Below are positions 5,635-11,571 of a stretch of 11,571 bases of DNA, piece after piece. The notes beneath the pieces were generated by a model that did not search any database, was not told the DNA's origin, and worked only from the letters and a program-made list of their open reading frames with translations. The translations under genes were made by a program, and so were the position numbers. Each line of letters begins with the position of its first letter. Position 1 is the stretch's first letter. The stretch is from contig JBCCSZ010000252.1 in assembly GCA_039199225.1 (NCBI GenBank), positions 1-11,571 of the forward strand. The letters are read 5' to 3'. Origin of the DNA: JBCCSZ01 sp039199225 (GTDB lineage Bacteria > Bacteroidota > Bacteroidia > Chitinophagales > Saprospiraceae).

Positions 5635-5692
5635 GTTCACCAGTTCACCAGTTCACCGTTCACCGTTCACCGTTCACCGTTCACCGCTCACT
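5635..5692. repeat. GTTCACC short tandem array, eight copies
   Basis: GTTCACC occurs seven times, starting at 5635, 5643, 5651, 5658, 5665, 5672 and 5679, and a degenerate GCTCACT closes the array at 5686-5692. The first three copies are 8 bp apart (an extra A), the rest exactly 7 bp. The unit differs from GATCACC by one base, so both arrays in this gap may share an origin. It ends about 50 bp before the promoter element of the glycosyltransferase operon. Confidence 0.9.
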
Positions 5693-5744
5693 GCTGTTCC
5701 ACCCCATCACAACACACACACTAAAAAACTTCACAACTTTTAAA

Positions 5745-5752
5745 TATATTTG
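5745..5752 (+). promoter_or_regulatory. -7 promoter element of the glycosyltransferase operon
   Basis: TATATTTG matches TAnnTTTG perfectly. No TTG lies 17-23 nt upstream, so only half of the promoter is recognisable. Transcription from here would give a leader of about 100 nt before the TTG start at 5858. Nothing else structured was found in that leader. Confidence 0.45.
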
Positions 5753-5857
5753 AATCTCGATAAGTCTACTCCCTAAACCATCATTCCTGATAAAACTGAA
5801 TCTTCACTCTCAAGGCTGCGTATACAGTCCTAGCGTACTTATAAAACAAGCGGAAAC

Positions 5858-8800
5858 TTGAAAGATTCATTAAAAAACAACGCTGGATTTCCAGCACTGC
5901 TGACCAAAATTCTCTGCGTTTCCTGGGTCGTTTGGGTGGTTCTCGAATACTTGATTCACCATCCCTACTACAGCGAAGCGGTAACGAAAATCCCCTATCT
6001 CAAGACCATCTCCTTGCTGGTGGTTGCTGGGCTGGGCATGTCCTACTTCGTGTACACCAAGTTGCAGGCAAAGCCGTCCAAAGCTTTTACCTTTCACTTT
6101 CGGGGCCTCACCTTATACCTTGTTTTTCAGCTACTTAGCCTATTGATATTGGGCTCTTTTGTTGCCATTGCTTACATTCCGGAAATCCCTCTCGTGACGC
6201 GACTGGGTTATTTCTTTGCGGTCAGCTCTGCTTATCTACTGGCCTTTTTTGTCATTATTGCTGCGGCTTTTGCAGCAGGACAATTGGTGGGTAAAGCATT
6301 GTTGAAGCGATACCTGCACAGCCAACCACTGCTGTCGATTGCCTTAGGATTGAGCATCCTTGCGAGCATCCTGATCATATTGGGACAATTCCGATTGCTG
6401 AGCCCGACCATTTTGTGGGCAGTGGTCGCGGGCTTTATGGTATTGCAGTACAAGGAGGTAGGTCAGTTGGTGTATGATTTTACCTGGAAGAAGCGAAGCC
6501 TGCGCATCCACAAGTGGTGGACGCCTATGCTGTACGTACTGCTGCTGTCTGTCCTAGCCATCAACTTCATCGGTGCCTTTAAGACTTTTCCCATTGGATA
6601 CGACGGTACAGCACTTTATCTCAACAAAACGGAATTGATTGCCCAATCCGGACAGTTACCGGCCGGTGGACAAGCATTCGCCTGGTCTGTGTTGATGAGC
6701 CTGGGCCAGATTTTGTTCGACAGCCGCACGATGGCCATTCTCTTTTCCCATTTGATGAACATCTTCTGCCTATTCGCGCTTTACCGCATTGCTCGAATTT
6801 GGCTGCAGCCAGCCTATGCCTTGTTGGCGGTACTCGTACCATTGACAAGCCCCTATTTTGCTTACCACGGCTTGGTCGATGAGAAAATCGATCTTGGATT
6901 CACCTTCATCGTTTTGAGTAGCTTGCTGCTGTTGTTGAAGCCATTGAAGGAAGAGTGGTTGTTGCAGAGCGAAGCCAAAGAGCATCTGTCTATATTGGGC
7001 GGAAAGATACAAATGGCGCCAGGGACATACGCCCTTCTGTTGGCGGCTTGGCTGGGTGGCTTTGCTTTTAGCATAAAATATACTGCCATTTTTTACCTGG
7101 TGGCACTTGCTTGTTTGTTGGCTTATTATGCGGGGCGGCGACTGGCCTTTGCTGCCATGACACTGTTTAGTTTAGGGATGTTGTTTGTCTTGAAAATCCA
7201 TCGCTTTGGCTATCTCGACATTTCAGATTCAACCGCTCTGACAATGGGCATTGGTCTTTCCTTATTGGGCATTGGGTTACTTACTTACTATTTTCGGAAC
7301 AAGCAATCTGCCCTGCGGAGGTTTTCCATCCAAATGGCCTGTCTGCTGGGCATGTCGATCCTGGCTTATGCACCTTGGGCCGTCAAACACCTCTCTGAAC
7401 ACAAGAGCATTGGCGTTCAACAATTGATAGAGGGCAAGGAAAACAGTCCACTGATCAAAGTAAATAAACTGAAGCAATTGGGCATGGAGGTTCGTCCTGC
7501 GCCCCAAACCAACCCATTGGCAAAGTTGATCAAAGGGGAGCGTACCGCCGAGAAGAGTAAGCGACAAGGCGAAAACGCTTCCCAACAGGCGGCCAAAGAG
7601 GAAATCCAGCGCTACTTGGGCTATGAACCAACTTTCTGGCGGTATGTTTCTCTCCCCTACGACATCAGCACAAACACCAATATACCTGGCATGCGCTATC
7701 TAGACATAGGCTACCTACTGCTGGCACTGCTGCCCTTGTTGCTGTTTGTCGCACCAGGGAGGAGTCGACCGATTGCCTGGCAGCTCAGCCTGGCACTGGC
7801 TGTAATTGTGTATATCGCATTGGTCAAACTCTCTGTCTTTGCTCCAGATGGGAAAGCATTGGACATTACGGGCGCCATTGCAAATCGCAGCAATTTTTTA
7901 AAACAGTTCACCGGCGAAGAAAGCTCCATTTTATTCCAGTTGTATACTTTGATGCTGAAGCCCCTTCTCGGCTTAGCGCAATTGCTATCACCCGTCTATA
8001 AAGCTGGAAAAGCACTGGGCATGCCCGGCATCATTCTCACGGCCCTGGCTTTTTGTGGCGGCAGTTATTGGTTGCTCAAAGAGCGCTTGGCGCAGCAACC
8101 CAAGACGTACAAAGCGTTGGGAGGCTTTTTGATGGTCTATGCCCTACTCTGGGCTTTGCTTGGCAACGGCATCATTTGGTATGCCATGCCCATGTTTGTT
8201 TTACTACCCATTTTGTTTGTTTGGCCACTCAACAAGCCGGAAGCATTTATGGGAAACAGCCATCGTTCCTTTGCCTCCTGGTTTTTGGGCGGCACCCTGG
8301 GGCTGGCGCTGTTGCTCAACGGCCTGACCTATTTTACATCTTGTTTTCCCGGCGATCAAAACCTCAACCCCATTTTCCGCTGGCCTTTTGTGGATTATGT
8401 ATCAAATCCAAATGCTTCGGAAGAAGATATTCTCAGATCGTTCAATCCAGTGATCCCAGACATTGTCAAGGTCGTCAATCAGGATTTATCACAGAAAGTA
8501 TATCGGGTCAACACCCACTTTGGATTTCATATTGCGGCCAATGACACCCGAGTATTCAGCGATCCGGTTTTGGAGAAATTCGACCAAGTCAGCAATCAAT
8601 TTGAAGATGGAAGTCAATTTTTCAGCGTACTAAAAGCCAATGGATTCAAATACATCCTTTTTGATTTGCGTACTGGCAATGCCGATAAATCTCCGGAACA
8701 AAGTTTGCGAAAGAAGTTCATAAGTATGGCTGATTTGCTGATTGGCTCAAATAAGGTTCGCCTATTGCTCACAGACAATTACGTTGCTCAACCAAACGCA

Positions 8801-8902
8801 CCAGTTGTAAAATTACCCAATGGAAAACGAGCCAATGCCACACAAGCCCTGGTGGGCCAAACCATTTACCTGGGCCACGTAGCGCTTTTTGAAATTCTAT
8901 AG
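5858..8902 (+). CDS. Large polytopic GT-C-like glycosyltransferase (1014 aa)
   Basis: About 20 hydrophobic helices span residues 12-826, followed by a soluble C-terminal domain (about 828-1014). The first large loop after the helix at 222-240 carries FPIGYDG (244-250); an acidic residue here is the usual catalytic site of GT-C enzymes, which use polyprenyl-phosphate sugars on the outer face of the membrane. A second acidic group, LVDEKID (339-345), lies before a later helix. A charged loop (about 506-612) interrupts the helices. The tail has a Rossmann-like strand, FKYILFDLR (930-938), of the kind seen after GT-C membrane parts. It is longer than typical ArnT/PMT proteins, so a merged or lineage-specific family is likely. 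The start is TTG at 5858: the nearest in-frame stop is at 5831-5833, no ATG lies between, and the first ATG (codon 61) would remove two helices. The GT2 gene follows after 11 nt. The acceptor and sugar are unknown. Confidence 0.8.
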   Translation: MKDSLKNNAGFPALLTKILCVSWVVWVVLEYLIHHPYYSEAVTKIPYLKTISLLVVAGLGMSYFVYTKLQAKPSKAFTFHFRGLTLYLVFQLLSLLILGSFVAIAYIPEIPLVTRLGYFFAVSSAYLLAFFVIIAAAFAAGQLVGKALLKRYLHSQPLLSIALGLSILASILIILGQFRLLSPTILWAVVAGFMVLQYKEVGQLVYDFTWKKRSLRIHKWWTPMLYVLLLSVLAINFIGAFKTFPIGYDGTALYLNKTELIAQSGQLPAGGQAFAWSVLMSLGQILFDSRTMAILFSHLMNIFCLFALYRIARIWLQPAYALLAVLVPLTSPYFAYHGLVDEKIDLGFTFIVLSSLLLLLKPLKEEWLLQSEAKEHLSILGGKIQMAPGTYALLLAAWLGGFAFSIKYTAIFYLVALACLLAYYAGRRLAFAAMTLFSLGMLFVLKIHRFGYLDISDSTALTMGIGLSLLGIGLLTYYFRNKQSALRRFSIQMACLLGMSILAYAPWAVKHLSEHKSIGVQQLIEGKENSPLIKVNKLKQLGMEVRPAPQTNPLAKLIKGERTAEKSKRQGENASQQAAKEEIQRYLGYEPTFWRYVSLPYDISTNTNIPGMRYLDIGYLLLALLPLLLFVAPGRSRPIAWQLSLALAVIVYIALVKLSVFAPDGKALDITGAIANRSNFLKQFTGEESSILFQLYTLMLKPLLGLAQLLSPVYKAGKALGMPGIILTALAFCGGSYWLLKERLAQQPKTYKALGGFLMVYALLWALLGNGIIWYAMPMFVLLPILFVWPLNKPEAFMGNSHRSFASWFLGGTLGLALLLNGLTYFTSCFPGDQNLNPIFRWPFVDYVSNPNASEEDILRSFNPVIPDIVKVVNQDLSQKVYRVNTHFGFHIAANDTRVFSDPVLEKFDQVSNQFEDGSQFFSVLKANGFKYILFDLRTGNADKSPEQSLRKKFISMADLLIGSNKVRLLLTDNYVAQPNAPVVKLPNGKRANATQALVGQTIYLGHVALFEIL

Positions 8903-8913
8903 GACAAAAGATA

Positions 8914-9603
8914 ATGATCCCACTGAACGACATATATGTCTTGCTGCCGGCCTACAACGAGGCGGGTAAAATCAGGGAGGTGATCCTCGGATTGCAGCAA
9001 GAGGGCTTGTTGAATGTGGTGGTCATTGATGATGGTAGTGCCGATGATACCGTGGAGCAGGCCAAAAGCCTAAGCGACGTTCGGCTGGTGCGCCACTTTG
9101 TCAACCGCGGAGCGGGGGCCGCCATTCAAACGGGGATAGAACTCGCCCGACGCAACGGCTGGCCACATGTTGCTTTGATGGATGCCGACGGACAACACGA
9201 CCCCAAGGACATTCTTCAGCTCCAAGCAAAAATGTCGGAAACCAAATGCGACCTCGTCATTGGCAGTCGATTTATGAAAAAGAATGAGGAGATACCCAAA
9301 ACCCGAATTGTTTTCAACTTCATTGCCAATCGAATGACCAATCTTTTTTGCAAAAAAAATTATTCGGATTCTCAGTCTGGCCTACGCCTACTCAATCGCA
9401 ATGCCATTGAAAATCTAAACCTCCAAATCGATGGCTTTGGCTTTTGCAGTGAGATGATCATCAAGGCCGAACGGGCCGGACTGCAAATAGAAGAAACGGG
9501 CATCTCTGTGCGCTACACCGATTACTCCATTCGCAAAGGGCAAGATTTTCAAATGGGCATCAACACCGCCTTTAATTTTTTGTGGAATATTTTATTCAAA
9601 TAA
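8914..9603 (+). CDS. GT2 glycosyltransferase, polyprenyl-phosphate-sugar synthase type (229 aa)
   Basis: This cytoplasmic GT-A fold enzyme belongs to family 2 and is closest in layout to dolichol-phosphate mannose synthase/GtrB proteins, which transfer a sugar from a nucleotide donor to a polyprenyl phosphate. Readable motifs are PAYNE (12-16), DDGS (39-42), DADGQHD (90-96; metal-binding DAD and acceptor-side QHD), GSRF (117-120) and DSQSGLR (152-158). At 229 aa it is the short form: the C-terminal transmembrane pair of GtrB is missing, so it must reach the membrane peripherally or through a partner. The DUF2304 membrane protein encoded 23 nt downstream is the obvious candidate, and such pairs are common. 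The GT-C-like gene upstream would be the user of its lipid-linked sugar. The sugar cannot be told from sequence. Confidence 0.92.
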   Translation: MIPLNDIYVLLPAYNEAGKIREVILGLQQEGLLNVVVIDDGSADDTVEQAKSLSDVRLVRHFVNRGAGAAIQTGIELARRNGWPHVALMDADGQHDPKDILQLQAKMSETKCDLVIGSRFMKKNEEIPKTRIVFNFIANRMTNLFCKKNYSDSQSGLRLLNRNAIENLNLQIDGFGFCSEMIIKAERAGLQIEETGISVRYTDYSIRKGQDFQMGINTAFNFLWNILFK

Positions 9604-9626
9604 ACAACCCAAGTTAAATACCTGTC

Positions 9627-9977
9627 ATGGAAATTCGCGTTTTTCAAATCGTCGTTCCACTCATCGCCTTGCTGTTCGTCATCAGTTTTATCACCCGCTA
9701 TTTGAAGGCCAAAGCAAGTATTCGAGAAACGGTATTCTCCATCGTCTTTTGGTTGGGTATCGGTATTTTTGCCATTATCCCAGACCTCATTTCCAATTTC
9801 ATCGCATCGCTTTTTGGCATCAAAAGTAACATCAATGCCATCATCTTTTTGAGTTTGGGCGTACTGACCTACACCCAATTTCGAATGTACAATCTCATCA
9901 AGGATCAACAACTCAAGCTGACCGAATTGACTCGCCAACTCGCCATCAAAGAATTCGAAAATCAAGAACAAGTATGA
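9627..9977 (+). CDS. DUF2304 family membrane protein (116 aa)
   Basis: This small protein has three membrane helices (about 6-24, 35-53 and 71-88). The family hallmark lies between the second and third: a Pro at the end of helix 2 (AIIPD), then LFGI and an Asn-containing start of helix 3. A charged coiled-coil tail follows (about 89-114, with LTELTRQLAIKEFE). DUF2304 proteins have no proven activity but are usually encoded beside GT2 enzymes of the polyprenyl-phosphate type. Here it follows such an enzyme that lacks its own membrane helices. Roles as membrane anchor, or as a flippase for the lipid-linked sugar (the GtrA role), are both inference. Its stop codon overlaps the next start as ATGA, which implies translational coupling. 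Confidence 0.9.
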   Translation: MEIRVFQIVVPLIALLFVISFITRYLKAKASIRETVFSIVFWLGIGIFAIIPDLISNFIASLFGIKSNINAIIFLSLGVLTYTQFRMYNLIKDQQLKLTELTRQLAIKEFENQEQV

Positions 9978-11080
9978 AGGTCGTTTTCGTTCTCGAACAC
10001 TACCATCCATACATCGGCGGTGCCGAAAGGCTGTTTCAATTATTGGCCGAAGCACTGGTCGAAGCAAACTATGAGGTCATTGTAGTGACCACTCTTTTCC
10101 GTAAATCTTTAGCGACCGAAGAAATTTACAATGGCGTTAAAATCGTCCGAATCAATTGTGGCAATCGCTTTCTGTTTACGGTGATGAGCCTACCGGCCAT
10201 TGTCCGACATGCAAAGACGGCCCAACTCATTCACACCACGACCTACAATGCTGCTTTGCCCGCTTGGCTGGCCGCCCGCTGGCTTGGCAAAAAGGTATTG
10301 GTTACTTTCCACGAAGTTTGGGGAGCCCTTTGGATGCGCTTGCCCTTTGCATCGTCCTGGCAGCGGAAGGGTTTTCAATTGTTCGAAAAATTACTGCTGA
10401 AATTGTCTTTCGACCACTACGTCGCCGTATCGAATTTCACACGCCAAAGCCTCATACAAAATGGTATTCCCAGCCATAAAATCAGCCAGATTTACAATGG
10501 CCTACACTACAATCGCTTCCCCAGAGATCAACACCAAGCACCTGCGAATTTCACTTATACCTACTTCGGTCGATTGGGCATTTCCAAAGGACTCGATTTG
10601 CTACTTCCTGCGGCAGCCCGCTTTTACAAAGCTCATCCGGACAGCCGTCTGGTACTCATCCTGCCCAAACGCCCCAGGAAAATGTACCAACAGATCATAG
10701 CACTGATTGACCAACTAAAATTGCAAGAACACGTGAGGCTACGGCACGAGTTGAGCCGAGAAGAATTGTATGAGCAAATTTGTCATTCCAGCTGCACCGT
10801 CGTCCCGTCTTACAGCGAAGGTTTTTGTTTTGTAGCAGCAGAAACGGTCGCATTGGGGGTCCCCATTGTTTCGTCTGGCCAGGGTGCGCTGGCAGAAGTG
10901 GTCAGTGGGCCAATGATCGAAATGGAAAACATGAGCGCTGCGGCTTTGTACAATGCTTTGGAACAAGCGTATGCGGGCCAATGGTCCTTCAAGCCTGTGC
11001 GAGCATTTCCTATGCAGACCGCCTTGAACCAGTACCTCCAACTGTACAAGAACAATTCCATCCTACAAAAACAACCGTGA
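9974..11080 (+). CDS. GT4 glycosyltransferase (368 aa)
   Basis: This is a retaining GT-B fold glycosyltransferase of family 4, acting on the cytoplasmic face of the membrane with a nucleotide-sugar donor. The N-terminal Rossmann domain (1 to about 180) starts with strand MKVVFVLEHY and the glycine loop PYIGGAE (12-18). The C-terminal donor domain (about 190-350) begins with YFGRLGISKG (197-206), carrying the Arg and Lys that usually contact the donor phosphates. It also has the EX7E motif as E282 and E290 in SEGFCFVAAE, followed by GVPIVSS (295-301). Length is normal. Its start overlaps the DUF2304 stop by 4 nt, so it is the last gene of the operon. It probably adds a sugar to the same glycan or lipid-linked intermediate; donor and acceptor are unknown. 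Confidence 0.94.
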   Translation: MKVVFVLEHYHPYIGGAERLFQLLAEALVEANYEVIVVTTLFRKSLATEEIYNGVKIVRINCGNRFLFTVMSLPAIVRHAKTAQLIHTTTYNAALPAWLAARWLGKKVLVTFHEVWGALWMRLPFASSWQRKGFQLFEKLLLKLSFDHYVAVSNFTRQSLIQNGIPSHKISQIYNGLHYNRFPRDQHQAPANFTYTYFGRLGISKGLDLLLPAAARFYKAHPDSRLVLILPKRPRKMYQQIIALIDQLKLQEHVRLRHELSREELYEQICHSSCTVVPSYSEGFCFVAAETVALGVPIVSSGQGALAEVVSGPMIEMENMSAAALYNALEQAYAGQWSFKPVRAFPMQTALNQYLQLYKNNSILQKQP

Positions 11081-11089
11081 CATTACTGG

Positions 11090-11120
11090 AAAAAGATGCT
11101 GGCTATTTACCATCTTTTTT
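11090..11120. terminator. Possible bidirectional terminator between convergent genes
   Basis: AAAAAGATG (11090-11098) pairs perfectly with CATCTTTTT (11111-11119) around a 12-nt loop. Both outer flanks give U-rich ends, so it could stop transcripts from both the glycosyltransferase operon and the lipoprotein gene. The stem is AT-rich and weak, and it overlaps the last codons of the minus-strand gene. Confidence 0.4.
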
Positions 11121-11510
11121 CTGCTTCTTTCGGGCCTCCTTAATTTTTTGCTTTTGCTCTTCTGTGAGAATATCTCGGATGCCCTTGCGAAATTCTTTAT
11201 ACTTTTTTTCAGCCTCCGCATCAGAGTTGGCAGAAAAATCAAAGCCGTAAGCCATTTGATAAATATCGGCCTTTTGACGCTCCGTCAACTGCATAATTTC
11301 TCCGAACTGACCAATGGCTCGGGTCGCATTGGCCACTTGCGTTTCTTTGGAACTACCATCTGGTTCTTCCTCTTCTTCCACCTTTTCCTCTACAACCTCC
11401 TCGATTACTTCGGGCGTTTTCTCCACTTGTTGAACGGCGGCCTGTTTCCGATTACAGCTAAATGCACAACATAATAAGCAGCAGAAAGGAAGTAAGTTTA
11501 ATCGTTTCAT
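11103..11510 (-). CDS. Small acidic lipoprotein with two LTxxQ motifs (Spy/CpxP-like)
   Basis: The first 18 residues form a cysteine-rich signal peptide ending in AFS-Cys19, a lipobox of the relaxed type common in Bacteroidota, so the protein should be lipid-anchored in the cell envelope. A low-complexity acidic stretch follows (about 34-50, mostly Glu and Val). The C-terminal half is helical and basic, with LTERQ (75-79) and LTEEQ (115-119) exactly 40 residues apart. Paired LTxxQ motifs are the signature of the Spy/CpxP family of periplasmic chaperone and stress proteins. The overall sequence is too short and charged for me to assign that family firmly. It is convergent with the operon, 22 nt from its end. 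The upstream 61 nt contain only TAAATTTT (11518-11525), one base off the -7 consensus. Confidence 0.85.
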   Translation of the reverse strand: MKRLNLLPFCCLLCCAFSCNRKQAAVQQVEKTPEVIEEVVEEKVEEEEEPDGSSKETQVANATRAIGQFGEIMQLTERQKADIYQMAYGFDFSANSDAEAEKKYKEFRKGIRDILTEEQKQKIKEARKKQKKDGK

Positions 11511-11571
11511 TTTTGATAAAATTTACTGAACAATAGTAAGCGCTAAGCAGCCGAAGAAGGCAGAATCCGAG

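Noticed and set aside
5514..5692. CRISPR-like array
   Set aside because: The units are 7-8 bp and directly adjoining, with no 25-40 bp repeats and no unique spacers, and no cas genes are nearby.
8053..8544. 163-codon plus-strand frame inside the large membrane protein gene
   Set aside because: It is an out-of-frame reading of a continuous 1014-codon gene, rich in Cys, His and Arg as expected for a shadow of hydrophobic codons.
9549..10067. 172-codon minus-strand frame over the DUF2304 gene
   Set aside because: The plus-strand genes here have family hallmarks and an ATGA overlap; the minus frame gives a low-complexity Asp-rich product without known features.
11148..11474. Plus-strand open frame opposite the lipoprotein gene
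   Set aside because: The minus-strand frame has a signal peptide, lipobox Cys and LTxxQ motifs; the plus frame is Phe/Leu-rich as the complement of Glu/Lys codons would be.

Overview
The window most likely comes from a member of the Bacteroidota, tentatively a Saprospiraceae-like lineage. Four starts are preceded by a perfect TAnnTTTG -7 element, the promoter type of this phylum, and in two cases a TTG lies 20-23 nt further upstream. Shine-Dalgarno sequences are largely absent. The last gene encodes a lipoprotein, and the hppD and glycosyltransferase genes fit the same background. The assignment rests on these traits only, because no marker gene is present.

Layout. Positions 32-2960 are an AT-rich, accessory-looking segment with two plus-strand genes. 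The first is an unrecognised, all-helical TPR-like protein. The second is an unusual membrane protein with three N-terminal transmembrane helices, about 20 consecutive heptads with a glutamine at the same position, and a C-terminal pentapeptide-repeat domain. That last domain is encoded by a strikingly homogeneous 15-bp tandem DNA array. Three short dyads follow the stop codon. A minus-strand tRNA-Arg(CCG) with its own terminator and -7 promoter element lies at 3124-3195.

Positions 3458-3799 hold a possible 75-aa gene closed by a textbook terminator. Then come a MarR-family regulator (3824-4264), probably read from a leaderless transcript, and 4-hydroxyphenylpyruvate dioxygenase (hppD, 4330-5463), which has its own good promoter. 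The MarR protein is a reasonable candidate regulator of tyrosine catabolism here.

The 394-nt gap 5464-5857 contains three different 7-8 bp repeat families (AGGCAATA, GATCACY and GTTCACC) and then a -7 promoter element.

Positions 5858-11080 are a tightly packed four-gene operon: a very large polytopic GT-C-like membrane protein (TTG start), a GT2 polyprenyl-phosphate-sugar synthase-like enzyme, a DUF2304 membrane protein, and a GT4 glycosyltransferase. The first three look like a functional counterpart of the GtrA/GtrB/GtrS logic, in which a lipid-linked sugar is made in the cytoplasm, flipped, and transferred outside. The GT4 would extend the glycan in the cytoplasm. A convergent minus-strand gene (11103-11510) encodes a small acidic lipoprotein with two LTxxQ motifs, and a possible bidirectional hairpin sits at the junction.
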